The translations under genes were made by a program, and so were the position numbers. The notes below the pieces were generated by a model, which saw only the letters and a list, made by a program, of their open reading frames with translations, did no database searches and was not told the origin of the DNA. Source: Takakia lepidozioides (Eukaryota; Streptophyta; Takakiopsida; Takakiales; Takakiaceae). Taken from it: DNA of 64,000 nt. Location of the stretch: contig CM060734.1 of the NCBI GenBank assembly GCA_030704615.1, forward strand, positions 15,438,001-15,502,000. The letters are read 5' to 3'. This document shows positions 46,091 through 56,849 of this stretch, one piece after another (position 1 is the first letter of the stretch; each line of letters begins with the position of its first letter).

Positions 46091-46234
46091 TACAGAGCCA
46101 CAAGCTCAACCCTTTAGGACCTAGCTCCCTCAAGCAAAAATGGGGCTAGATTCCAACTCTAGCTCCTATGAAATAAACAAGCAACAAACAAGCAAAAGGA
46201 AAGCACAAGTGAGAAGCAAGGGGGGCTTGCCTCT

Positions 46235-46242
46235 CTTATATA
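46235..46242 (-). promoter_or_regulatory. TATA box upstream of the coiled-coil gene
   Basis: Minus strand reads GTAGTATATAAGAGAGG about 150-200 bases upstream of the first coding piece, the expected place for a core promoter. Confidence 0.5.
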
Positions 46243-46578
46243 CTACTTTGGTCCTAATAAAATAATAGAAAAATACTCATTAAAATAATGAGTAATACTA
46301 ATAGTTTAGTCAAATCTATTGGGCTCATTCATGAGGATCCTATTTGATCGACGGTCACGATCGCTTCTCCCAATTGTTTAAAAAGATTGTATTTTAATCC
46401 AGTCTATTGGAAAACTTGTTGACCAAGCAAGAACAAGTAATAAAATATGAGCCCTGGATGGATTTCATCCAACAAATAGATTTTTCATTCACTAGAACGG
46501 ATTTCATCCAGTAGATAAATTTCATCCAATAGGATGAATAGTTGTTGGATTGCTCTCGTACTCTTGCTTAATCAACCT

Positions 46579-47091
46579 CTACACAGTCTCAAGACTTCCC
46601 CTGTAATCCCCCTTCGAGACAGGATGGTTGTGAAAACCGAAGTGTACATAAGCTCTTGTCATTGTTTTTAAACAGTGGACCACGTAGTACATTCGTGCAC
46701 CACACACTGCCAGGCAGGATGGGACAAGCCTGTAGAACTTGCAAATGAAAGTGTCTGTCGGAGGAGGAGCAGCCCTAGGCTTGAATGGATTTTCGGCCAT
46801 ACCCTCCTACTCGCTTTGGTTCTAAACCCCCGACTGAAGAAAGTGCCAACAATGGAAATTTTCGCACCTCAGGTGTCCATTGCATACCGTTCTCCTGAAA
46901 ATGAGGTTGTTGTGATTTTGAATATTCGATGTTTTCGTTCTACACCATGGGTGTCCATCATGTTTCTTGTCCATCCCTTGCATCAGGCTTGCTATACCTC
47001 CAACTCGCCCAGGTGGAGGCAGCTCAAAGAGGATATCCCCATCAAATGTCTCCGACAAAACTTCACAGGCACAATATTGAAAGTGTCCCAT
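46579..47091 (-). pseudogene. Zinc-finger fragment of a MULE/FAR1-like transposase
   Basis: Two minus-strand frames (47091-46822 and 46800-46579) hold RRTVCNGHLRCENFHCWHFL and later DTFICKFYRLVPSCLAVCGA, RMYYVVHC, YVHFGFHNHPVSKGDYRG. The spaced Cys residues ending in HNHP are typical of FLYWCH/WRKY-GCM1-type N-terminal fingers of MULE-related transposases and FAR1 proteins. The catalytic domain is absent. It is separated from the CACTA end at 47151 by about 60 bp. Confidence 0.45.
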
Positions 47092-47150
47092 TGAACTCCC
47101 CGCAACTCACTTTTGAAACCGGCCATCCCTCCCATTGACTTCAGTTTTGG

Positions 47151-47590
47151 CACTACAACAAATGGGAGGGGTTTGCAATGCCAGCCGCGCCCCCACGCCC
47201 CGCTCGGTGCTGAGCGTGCGACGCCAACCCCGCGGCGCCTTTTTGCAACGCTGGGGCATCGCAAACAGACCCCACGCGTCACAACCTAGCGCTGGGGCCA
47301 AGCTGCGATGCTAGGACGTCGCAAGGTTGCATGAAGGGCAAAAGGCAGCCGTTCCTTGCGATGCCGAAGCTTCGCCCCCCAGCGCCGGGGCCAGTCTTGG
47401 ATATACGATGGCATGAAGGGCAATAAGGCAGCCCTTCCTTGCGACGCCAAGACGTCGCAAGAGGAACAACCCCTCCTTGCGACGCCCGGCCGTCACACAA
47501 TGGCATGAAGAGCAAAAAGGCCACTGCGATGGCAGGGCGTCGCAAGGGGGGTTTTGCGACGGATGGGGGTCGTAAATAGGGGCCGCATTT
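47151..47590 (+). mobile_element. CACTA terminus and subterminal repeats
   Basis: CACTACAACAAATGGG at 47151. The next 430 bp carry many CTTGCGACG / CGTCGCAAG words in both orientations (for example 47438-47460). Genes of this element (17-residue-repeat ORF and tnp2) lie to the right on the minus strand, so this is its 3' end. Confidence 0.68.
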
Positions 47591-48020
47591 TTCTTTTAGT
47601 TAAGGGGCAGGGAGAAGAGGTGGGGACGGGGGATGGGACTCTGGGGGGGGACCCACCTCTCTGTTTCTCTTTCTTTGCCCCCCCCCCCCTCTCTCTCTCT
47701 CTCTCCTTCTCTCTCCCTCTCTTTTGTGCTGCTCATCAAAAACAAAAAAACCAGATCTTGTAGATTATGACCTTCATCGAGACCGTGATGGACATGTAAT
47801 GGGTGGACTTTCTTGGATACCCCAGTAATATTTCCACCTCCATATGATTTACATAGCGCAGAGTCTTGGTGCCAATTTGCATCACCTGCTCCAGTTGCAC
47901 GTTGTTGCCTTTGTAGGAGTTGTTTGACATAATCACCTAAGTCGTAGCAGGCATCCATGATCAGGAGACAACGTTGACATCTAGATACATCAGATAACTT
48001 CTAGAGAATCTCGGTGAGTC

Positions 48021-48593
48021 TTATCTCGAGTGACATGATCCCCACCCAAAAGTGGTCATGTGTGCTTTAAATTGACAATCCTTTCGAAGTTTGAAAGGAT
48101 CTAGTAAACATGTGGTTTCACTGGTCAATCTGTCCAAAATGATCAGGCTATATTGTCCTTTATTGTTTTGACAAGACAAACCCGATCTCTCTCCCTCTCC
48201 CTCTCTCCTGGTGGGGGCGCTAGGCCATCGAACTTTGAAAAACCGTCTTAAGGAAGAAGTGAGAACAAACTTTGTCGTCTCTTCCGTCAAACCATTCTCT
48301 TCTTCAAAAGCAAAGTCCATTGTCACTTTCATTGCAACAGTCTCTGTCATCACAACATTCTCTTCTTCAAAAGAAATGTCTAATTCAACTTTCGTTGCAA
48401 CAAGCTCCTCTTGGTGTTGTTGCAATGTACCATGGTCTGAGGGTGTATGCACTGCAGCTTTTTGTTGTTGTAGTAATGTACCATGGTCTGAGGGTGTGTG
48501 CACTGCAGCTTTTTGTTGTTGTAGTAATGTACCATGGTCTGAGGGTGTGTGTAGTGTATTGTTGTGGACCTTCTTGTAGATTATGACATTCAT
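48021..48593 (-). CDS. ORF with 17-residue repeats, CACTA accessory candidate
   Basis: A 190-residue minus-strand frame. It begins MNVIIYKKVHNNTLHTP, then has nearly three copies of a 17-residue unit (HTPSDHGTLLQQQKAAV), followed by acidic segments each containing SFEEEN or AFEEEN and TMDF-like words, then a basic end. A related stretch lies at 47736-47958 (HHGLDEGHNLQDLV). It sits 3' of tnp2 on the same strand, where En/Spm elements often carry a second gene. The family is not recognised. It may be part of a larger spliced gene reaching 48732. Confidence 0.4.
   Translation of the reverse strand: MNVIIYKKVHNNTLHTPSDHGTLLQQQKAAVHTPSDHGTLLQQQKAAVHTPSDHGTLQQHQEELVATKVELDISFEEENVVMTETVAMKVTMDFAFEEENGLTEETTKFVLTSSLRRFFKVRWPSAPTRREGEGERSGLSCQNNKGQYSLIILDRLTSETTCLLDPFKLRKDCQFKAHMTTFGWGSCHSR
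48426..48560. repeat. Minisatellite, 51-bp unit, about 2.7 copies
   Basis: Unit starts at 48426, 48477 and 48528, nearly identical (one A/G difference), and preserves the reading frame on the minus strand. Confidence 0.9.
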
Positions 48594-49076
48594 TTTGATA
48601 ATTCTCTTGACAAGACATTTGTATGCATTGCTCCAACATATTCATTGTCTCTGCCTTCTTTCTTGAAAGACTACCAGCCACAGCCATTGATAAATCATAG
48701 AAATAAGCTACAATATGTATGTACATGTACAATCAATCAAAGGGATGGGTACAGTTCGGTGCAAGAATTATTATGTAGCTTTGATTACGTGTCTAATCAA
48801 CTTGAACATCATCATCCAGAGCTTCTTTATCCTCATCAAGCTACAAGTCTTCTTAGTCATCGGAGTCATCGTCATAAATGGCCCAACTCTCAAAAGGCAC
48901 CTCCGAATTATCCTCCACCTCGTTTTCAATGGCCGTGTCTTCATCTCCTTCTCCAACATCCGTATCTTCTGGAGCTTCATCATATAGGGTCCGGGGGATG
49001 CATTCTTCGGGGCGTCATCATCCTCTTCTACCCCCTCTACCCAACCTCCATCATCAGCATCATTATGACCAGTCTC

Positions 49077-49249
49077 GACAACCAGCATGTAGCCTAGTGG
49101 TAATGGACACATACCACGTTGGATGTGGTTGTGGGTTCAAACCACGGTGTGTCATGAAGGTATCCATCTTTCAGCTGGAAGGCAGTAGCCCTTGTGGTGA
49201 AGTGACACCATAAGTTACGCTCCCTTTGGGAGGCGTCATACTTACTTAT
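49077..49249 (+). mobile_element. tRNA-derived SINE with 14-bp target duplication
   Basis: A 173-bp insert flanked by perfect 14-bp direct repeats TTATGACCAGTCTC (49063-49076 and 49250-49263). Near its 5' end are a pol III A box (TAGCCTAGTGGTAATGG, about 49090-49106) and B box (GGTTCAAACC, 49134-49143) at tRNA-like spacing. The 3' end is a short CTTACTTATT tail. Removing it rejoins a minus-strand frame of the tnp2 C-terminus (GETGH with NDADDGG). Confidence 0.85.
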
Positions 49250-51889
49250 TTATGACCAGTCTCTCCCTCCATGGCAATTGCCTCACCCCATGGAGATCCG
49301 AGACCATGATAGATACGTCTTCCTCTGGGCTGAGCATGCACAACCACCTTCCAATTTCCCCCTCTTGTTTTGCCATCGGAGAAGAAAACTTGCTCCATGT
49401 CTGAAGGCCGTGAAAAAGGCTCATCGGAGGGACGATGAGTAGGGTTGAGCCTATTTGCATTGACGCGCATGAAACCACAACCATCTTGCACTAGTGTTGC
49501 GGAGGGCCCCACAAGATGTGGCTGGAACCACCTTCCCTTGAACTCCAACTCGTTGGAGCAAATCCACCGGAACAAGCCTCACAATCTGTAGATTGTTTCG
49601 CGAACCTCGGGAGTCAATGTCCCACGTACTGCAATGGGCAAGATGTCTTGCAATATATTATGATAGTTGTCAGACTTCAAACCATGGACAGTGTCTTCGC
49701 TGAATTTTGTACGGAGGGATGATCCATACCCGGTTGGTGTTCGGATAGCACCTATGGTGGCTCTCACTTTGTTGTATTCCTCTTTGTCCATTGCCAAGGT
49801 GCGCGCCTATACTTCCACCGTACAACACTCTTTGGGTCCACACCATTTTGTTCGGCCCATAGATGGCGCATGCGACCCTGCTCCTCAAGCTCCTTTCTAA
49901 CACCGAGAGAATCTCCTTTTGCAGCCACTCCCTTCTTTGTCGGCGTGCCATGAAGAACCCAAAAAAAGGACGAGCAGACATTCTTCTCAATATGCATGTG
50001 ATCTAGAAGATGGCGAATCTTCAGGTCCTAATATACCCCCACCCACAAATACTTACACAAATATTTTGACGTGAAAGTGACAATGTAACTCATACAAATT
50101 TGTGCAATATCACATGCATGCATAAGGATATTGATGGTGTTTTTGTGGAATATGTACCGCCCAATATGACAACTCGTAGAAGATTGAAAGTCGCTTCATG
50201 CTGGGCACGTCCACTTCATTGACCGTGCCCGCATGGGGTTCCTTCTATCGATCCTCCCAAAACTGCCCGAATGGTGTCATGAGGGGGGGGGGGGTACTTC
50301 CTCTTTGCCATCAAACAAGTATTTCTCTCTTCTTCTCCATCGATGGCTCATAGGAAGAAACTTGCGGTAGTTGGGATACACCATCTTTGAAGATGGCGGG
50401 TGCTATGTGCATCAAGATCATCGCCACAATGCAAGCATGCATGGTACCCTTTGGTGCTTAGCCCCGAGCAACCAGTTAGTCCTGTACACATCCCACCACA
50501 TTAGCAAAGACAAAAAGTTGTCATGTGCATGGCCCATAATGCCATCTACCCCACTACGGTGCACAAGACCGTCGCCGCTACTTCTATCAATCCCAATCCT
50601 CATCGATATTATCCGGCCTTGACAAGTGAATGTACGCGGGTTCTTCATGGGGAACATAATATACCTGGATAATCATGCATTGTCCAAAGCAAGATGCCTC
50701 TCATCTGAAAAGATTGTCCGGCCATAGGGTCAAGTGAAACATCCAATGCCGGGACCCTCCTCCATAGCTCCTTAAGTTCATCAACTAGAGGTCGCAAGTA
50801 CGTGTCCATGTTTGCCACTTGTTTTTTCCCTGTGAGACATTCACATCATTGTTTCAATGCTCCACCAATATGCAAATTATACTACATAATGAATTACACG
50901 TCTTACTCCATGATTATGTCACTCATCAATCTTGCATCCGAATTGCGCCAGAGATCAGAAGATTAATGTAAAGTCCAAGGGAATATTAAAAATGAAATGG
51001 GAACACTCACCTGGTACAATGGCAGCCAACATGATATGGTCTTTTTTTATTGACAGATACGGAGGGATGTTGTAATTCACCATGGTCACCAGCCAAGTGG
51101 GAGACTACATGACTGGACAGAGTATGGGTTGACCCCATCCGAGGAGAAGCCGAGGCGGACATGTCGTGGGTCCTCCAAGTGAAAAGGCCACATCTCTTCA
51201 GTATGCCTCCATGCTTGTGAATCTTGTGGCCCGCACACCTTTCCCGGGGGGCTCCGATGCGAGGCGTGTCATCTCATCAGTGTTCCCAATGAGGGGTTTT
51301 GGTAGTGTGCCTTCAATCGCGGGATCATCGGAAAGTAATGCATTTTCTAGGATGAAATACCCCACGTCCCCCACATGTAATCATCCCATTAGCACACATA
51401 ATACAACACCCTTATGTTTTCCCTTTATGCACCGCACCCTCTCCCTCATTAGGAAAAGAATGGTCAAAACCGAACGTCACTAATATTACTTGCTTCTTCC
51501 AAAGCCACAATCAGATCTTGCATGAGTACTACTCTCTAAACCCTAAACTTTGTGGAATAAACTTTACATGCATTGAGAAGATTAAAGAAAATAATTTCCA
51601 TGCGAGGGGGAATCCTCTCCGTAGTATAGGGTTTTATCACATGGACATGCATGAAAATCTTATAGCCCATCCCTACAGAGTCCAAGACTTCGCACGCCTC
51701 TTTCCGCGACCGTGGCATCTTGGGTTTCAAGTGTGGAGCAAGGATATAGTCCGCAATAGTTTGCATTATGGCAGACATCCCAACATTACTTATGCCAAAT
51801 CGAATTTGAAGATTGAGCAAAAGTAAGATTGTTGAAAGTCGACTCACTTTCGCCCCTTCGTACAAGGGAGTTCTCGCCTCCCTCTCCAT
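49246..51889 (-). pseudogene. CACTA tnp2 transposase gene, degenerate
   Basis: Minus-strand order matches plant tnp2: the N-terminal ARTPLYEGAKVSRLS (51889), then SRKEACEVLDSVGMGYKIF (about 51680), the core DPRHVRLGFSSDGVNPYS (about 51155-51105), a YNIPPYLSIKKDHIM-like stretch, MDTYLRPLVDELKELW (about 50800) and MHIEKNVCSSF (49997). Then come LKSDNYHNILQDILPIAVRG (about 49660) and an acidic tail interrupted by the SINE. tnp2 is the DDE-type transposase of En/Spm elements. The first exon lacks about 100 bp that include the Cys pair of the CPKCKEDRY motif kept at 55330, and several stops and frame changes occur. The gene is dead. Confidence 0.82.
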
Positions 51890-51990
51890 GTCATTTGGGT
51901 TTTAAACTTTGCATGCGTGACGTTGCGCACATACATGTAATTATTGAATGACATATTTGATGCATGCACACATTGAAGGTTGTTGTTTGC
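51890..51990. other. Inverted junction next to the tnp2 first exon
   Basis: Immediately 5' of the minus-strand tnp2 exon lies a segment that elsewhere (42781-42870) precedes the same exon in the plus orientation. The two orientations meet at about 51897, marking a rearrangement breakpoint. Confidence 0.65.
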
Positions 51991-53175
51991 ATTCCCGAGG
52001 AGTTCCCAGGCGTTTCCACGCGTTCCCGAGCTTTCCCCAAGCTGGGGTTTGCTCCAGCACCTGCTGCCGACGAGCTATGGCTTCTGCGGAGCCATCAGCC
52101 CCGTCGCCCTGCACTCCTGAGCTCTCACGGCCCACTAGAAGCGCCCCCAACTCAAAAAGCAAGCAATATGCTGCCCAACAAACTCCATTTCTTCATGAAG
52201 CTCACAAAAACGAATTTAAAAATACACACCTTTACAAACTTGGTGCACTTGCACTTCTCATGCATATCCCCTGGCTCTAGGACGCCTCGCTGCTGCCCTT
52301 CCAGCCCCGCTCTTGCCACTCCAAGAGCCCTTACACTGCTGAGTTTCAGATTGAAACTCCAACTCAGCACATGTTTCACAAGTGCACTGATTTGCACACA
52401 AGAGGGACCTGCCCCCTCTCTTCACTCATACCTCTTCATGAGTTTGGAGCTGAAGCTCCCAACGAGCTGCGATGCATCCCCTCACAGCTCCACCATTTGG
52501 CTGCTCTTCATCTACCCGCAACAACTGATTTCGGGCAGAAATACCTGGAGCTGATCATATCATCTCCAACCTGCAACATGCTAGCTTCCCATGCACAGCC
52601 CACATTTCTGCAGCTCCTTAACTCGGCCTGTAGCTGAAGAAGATGACCACCAGTTCGCCCACTCGTGGCTAGCATCTCCTTCGCTTCACACTAGAAGCCC
52701 AAACTTGGTTGCCATAGCGTTGAGCTATGCAACACTGACCGCCTCTCTATCCATTGCAAACCTGCAATCTGTTCGCCTTTGCACTCTATCCGCTTTGGAT
52801 AGGCTCATGCACGAATCCCTGCACTCTAGGCTGAACCGCTTTTCATGATCTGAAAACACAAGTGCTACAACTAACTCGAACCTGGCACTCGCAGACTCGA
52901 GTTGATCTTTCTCGAGTGATAAAGAAATGAATGATACAAGCACACAAACTCTCTCAAACTCACATACTTGCACATGAAAACATCACTCATATATTAACTC
53001 GAGCCAAGTGCACCCCACGCCATGGGGAATCCACACTACGGCGCCATAGTTAGACGCGGTGAGGCTCAACTCGAGAAAGATGAGCCCACCGTGATGTGCC
53101 GTGAAGATAACAAAGTCAGGTGCCCAAACATGTATTGGCCCCTGGATTGACACTTGGATCAATCCCAAATGTCAA
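51991..53175. other. Unassigned insertion-like segment
   Basis: About 1.2 kb between tnp2-related pieces with several ACTCGAG-type words and no convincing gene. The 196-residue plus frame at 51964-52554 lacks recognisable features. It may be a separate degraded element. Confidence 0.35.
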
Positions 53176-53189
53176 TATATAAAAACTAG

Positions 53190-53888
53190 CTATTTCCTAG
53201 CTAACTTCACACTAGTGGTAAAATAACTTGACAGGTTCCGCCTCCATGCAAGCATCTCCTCCTCTTGTTGTTGAACAAGGTTATTGTATCTTGCCTCCCA
53301 CTCATGTATGGATGGGGTGTTCTTCACTATGAAGTCATGCGCTTGCTCAATAACCAAGGTCGGCAATTTTACCCTCTTCGATTTTTTGGGCAAAACGATG
53401 TCTTTGTTGTCCGGCCATAGGGTCAAGTGAAGCATCCAATGCCGGGACCCCCCTCCATAGCTCCTTAAGTTCATCAACTAGAGGTCGCAAGTACGTGTCC
53501 ATGTTTGCCACTTGTTTTTTTTCCTATGAGACATTCACATCATTGTTTCAATGCTCCACCAATATGCAAATTATACTACATAATGAATTACACGTCTTAC
53601 TCCATGATTATGTCACTCATCAATCTTGCATCCGAATTGCGCCATAGATCATAAGAGTAATGTAAAGTCCAAGGGAATAAGAAGCATGAAATGGGAACAA
53701 TCACCTGGTACAATGGCAGCCAACATGATATGGCCTTTTTTCATTGAAAGATACGGAAGGATGTTGTAATTCACCAAGGACACCGGCCAAGTGGAATGAC
53801 TACATGACTGGACAGAGTATGGGTTGACCCCATCCGAGGAGAAGCCGAGGCGGACATGTCATGGGTCCTCCAAGAGAAAAGGCCACAT
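53190..53888 (-). pseudogene. CACTA tnp2, 3' half copy
   Basis: A second copy of the tnp2 middle region on the minus strand. It begins at the MWPF equivalent at about 53888 (DPRHVRLG context), continues through a DTYLRPLVDELKELW stretch and ends with VKLPTLVIEQAHDFIVKN and NNLVQQQEEEMLAWRRNLSS. It is closely similar to 50700-51180. On its upstream side it is joined directly to PPR sequence in the opposite orientation. Confidence 0.75.
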
Positions 53889-54290
53889 CAAGAGAGGTCT
53901 ATGGTGACATCGTCAGAGCTGGAATTGTACCAAATGTCATTCTAAACACTGCCCTAGTGGACATGTATGCAAATTGTGGGTACTATTCGACACTACGGCT
54001 GAACGAGATGTGGTGTCATGGAGTGCGATGCTTGCAGGGTATGTACATCAAGGACGTGGGAAGGAGGCTTTGGAGACCTATGAGATGTGGGCCATTGGTT
54101 TTGGCATATCCACGGGAAATGATAGTGGGGTCTACCCAACATAGGTGAGAAGTCAGCCCATAATTGCACTTGATTGAAGGGGTGATATTGGACTGACTTT
54201 GGTGACAGTGGATGGAATCAGAGTGCTGTCCTAATTCTGGGTTTGGGTGGTATGGCTGAACGAGATGTGGTGTCATGTTTGCTGCATGAA
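53889..54290 (+). pseudogene. PPR (PLS-type) gene fragment joined to tnp2
   Basis: Plus strand reads VYGDIVRAGIVPNVILNTAL, VDMYANCG, then after a small frame change AERDVVSWSAMLAGYVHQGR and KEALETYEM. These are textbook plant PPR repeats of the P-L-S class, which bind organellar RNA. Only about two repeats are present, with no start or targeting peptide. A partial repeat of AERDVVS recurs near 54255. It is a captured fragment and not a functional gene. Confidence 0.78.
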
Positions 54291-55132
54291 TTCTAGGCTG
54301 TCATTGTCAGTTGCTAGCAACAAGGCAAGGATGTATACATGTTTTGTGCAGAGGCATGGATAGCTGAAGGAGCAGGGATGGAGTGTGGGTTTTGATTCAT
54401 CCAAGAGGGCCGGATTTCAAGCTTCAAATCACCTATGACTCCCTGTGGAAGGATAGCTACAAGAAACCTGCATGGGTAGATGGTCAACTGGAAGCCGCAG
54501 CAGCATCGGCACGATTGATAAAATCAGGCACTGCTCATGAAGGCACCTTCTTCAACACGTTTCACCCTGTTTTTCCCTCTGTTCAGAATCGGCCCTAAAT
54601 GTTGAATTCTGCAAGTTAGCTGGTTGAGTGAACCTTAAATAGTTTGGAGTGACTTTGACATGATACTGCCAATGTGACAACATGATTAGTATCCAGAAAC
54701 AGGTAACAGAGATGAGGAGAAACTGTGGAATGAATACTTTTCTGACCCAGTCAACGGTGGGACAATCGAGCAAAAAGGTGAATGTCTGTTGGATTACAAA
54801 GAGTAGCAGATGAAATTGAGTATAGGAACTAGAGTGATAAGTTGAGTTGGGTGTTTCCTAGAATAGATGTAGGCTGTCATTGTCAGCTTCTACCAACAAG
54901 GCAAGGATGTATGCATAATTTGTGCAGAGGCATGGATAGGTGAAGGAGCAGGGATAGAGTGTGAGTCCAGATTCATCCAAGAGGGCCGCATTTCAAGCTC
55001 CACATTATCTACGATTCCTTGTGGAAGGATAGCTACAAGAAACCTGCATGGGTAGATGGTCAACTGGAAGCCACAATTGATAAAATCAAACACTGCTAAT
55101 GAGGGCACCTTCTTCAACACATTTCAGCCTGT
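54290..55132 (+). repeat. Pair of direct repeats of about 270 bp
   Basis: 54285-54573 and 54862-55132 are closely similar (GGCTGTCATTGTCAG, then GATAGCTACAAGAAACCTGC, then GGCACCTTCTTCAACAC), separated by about 290 bp of unrelated sequence. The second copy runs straight into tnp2 at 55131. Confidence 0.75.
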
Positions 55133-55741
55133 TTAGTAATGTTGGGATGTCTGCCATAATGCAAACGATTGCGGACTATATGCTTGCTCCACACTTGAAA
55201 CCCAAGATGTCACGGTCGCGAAAAGAGGCGCGTGAAGTGTTGGACTCCGTGGGGATGGGCTATAAGATTTTTCATGCATGTCCATGTGATAAAACCCTAT
55301 ACTACGGAGAGGATTCGCGTCTCACCAAGTGCCCAAAGTGCAAGGAAGACCGATATCGGGATGATGTCCAAGGGAAAAAAGTACCACACGAGGTATAAGC
55401 GCCATTCCCCCTCGCATGGAAATTTTCTTCTTTAATCTTGTCAATACATGTCAAGTATATTCCACAAAGTTTAGGGTTTAGAGAGTAGTACTCATACAAG
55501 ATCTGATTGTGGCTTTGGAAGGAGTGAGTAATACTAGCGATGTTCGGTTTTGACCATTCATGCCCAAATGAGGGAGAGGCTGTATAAAGGGAAAGACATA
55601 AGGGTGTTGTATTATGTGTCATAATGGGATGATTAAATGTGGGAGACGTGGGGTATTTCATCCTAGAAAATGCATTACTTTCCGTTCATCCCACGATTGA
55701 AGGCACACTACTGAAGCCTGGAGTTGGCAACACTGATGAGG
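55131..55741 (+). pseudogene. CACTA tnp2, 5' half copy
   Basis: Plus-strand tnp2: VGMSAIMQTIADYMLAPHLK, SRKEAREVLDSVGMGYKIF, HACPCDKTLYYG and LTKCPKCKEDRY, which keeps the Cys-rich motif lost in the 51.6-kb copy. An intron (GTATAAG donor near 55394) and the next exon follow to AACACTGATGAG at about 55741. There PPR sequence on the other strand begins. This half stops about where the 53190-53888 copy starts in the protein. Confidence 0.8.
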
Positions 55742-55744
55742 GTT

Positions 55745-56475
55745 GCTAGGCTTGCACACGCATTGCAGACACAAATAAAGGTGATGTGATTGGGCTTCAC
55801 CCCTTCCCACCATTTTCTCATAGGTCTCCAAAGCCTCCATCCCGTACCCATGCTGTGCATATCATGCAATCATTGCGCTCCAAGACACCACATTTCGTTC
55901 AGCCATTAGGTCGAACACTCCCTTTGCATCCTCAATGCACCCACATTTAGCATACATGTCCACCAGGGTATTAGTCAGAATGACATCTGGTAAAATTCCA
56001 GCTTTGACAATGTCCCCATGGACTTCCTTGCCCTTATCCAGCGTTCCCAGTCTCGCACACACCTTGCAAACCTAACCTGGGGTGATCTGGTCGGGCTTCA
56101 CCTCTTCCCTCATCATTTGCTCATAGGTCTCCAAAGCCTCCTGTTGTGCATAAGTTGTGATCATCGCAGTCCAAGACAGCACATCTCGTTCGGCCATATT
56201 GTCCCACACTCCATTGGCATCCTCGATGCTCCCACATTTTTCATACATGTTCATCAAAGCATGTCCAGAACAACATCTGGTACGATTCCAGCTTCGACAA
56301 TGTCAACATGGACCTCTTTGCCCTTTTCCAAGGCTGCCAGGATCACACACGCATTGCAAACACAATACATGAAGGAAGGGAAGAAGAAAGAGATGGAGGT
56401 TGTGTTCACCGAGCAGGAGTGACTTGAAAATCTCGCTAAGTCCTCGGCCCCCTCAATGCGACTTACTGAGCTCAC
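55745..56475 (-). pseudogene. PPR gene fragment, minus strand
   Basis: Minus strand reads CVILAALEKGKEVHVDIVEA, MYEKCGSIEDANGVWDNMAE, RDVLSWTAMITTYAQ, then ARLGTLDKGKEVHGDIVKAG, MYAKCGCIEDAKGVFDLMAE and RNVVSWSAMIA. That is two to three PLS-type PPR units in separate frames (56475-56254, 56257-56072, 56062-55862, 55840-55658). It is related to the plus-strand fragment at 53889 but better preserved. It sits between tnp2 sequence and a CACTA right end. Confidence 0.8.
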
Positions 56476-56479
56476 AACC

Positions 56480-56849
56480 CGAGCTCCCTATCAATTGTCC
56501 CGCTCGCAATTCGACGCGTGTCATTGTAATTTCAAAATAGTGCCATATGGGTTACAATTGATAAAAATGTCCCCGAGGGGTCCAACCCGCAGTCGTCAAC
56601 ACGACTGCAAATTTCATTAATATAAAAAATATATATTTTTCCCGATTTTTGGAAATCAGCCTATAAATCAGCGTGAAACCCGGAGTTCACTTCTGCGACT
56701 TGTATACTCCATCCTTTATGCCAATGTGGCATAAAAACGACTGTGACGGCTAGCAAGTCGTCATTCACAACCTGGAGTCCCACGCGCAGTCGTTTCGGAC
56801 AGAATCGCAACCGCGAGTCGGGTGTGAAAAGCACATATTCCTTGTAGTG
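56480..56849 (-). mobile_element. CACTA right terminus with subterminal repeats
   Basis: On the minus strand CACTACAAGGAATATG begins at 56849. The adjacent 330 bp contain repeated CAGTCGT / ACGACTG words in both orientations (56590, 56605, 56695, 56745 and 56788 regions). The subterminal word differs from that of the three left ends, so it belongs to another CACTA subfamily or has diverged. Confidence 0.6.

Noticed and set aside
49089-49143. A tRNA gene
   Set aside because: A and B boxes are present, but the body lacks a proper acceptor stem and is a 173-bp unit with a 14-bp target duplication, so it is a SINE.
51964-52554. A 196-residue plus-strand ORF
   Set aside because: Composition is unremarkable, no domain is visible and it starts inside a rearranged CACTA segment.
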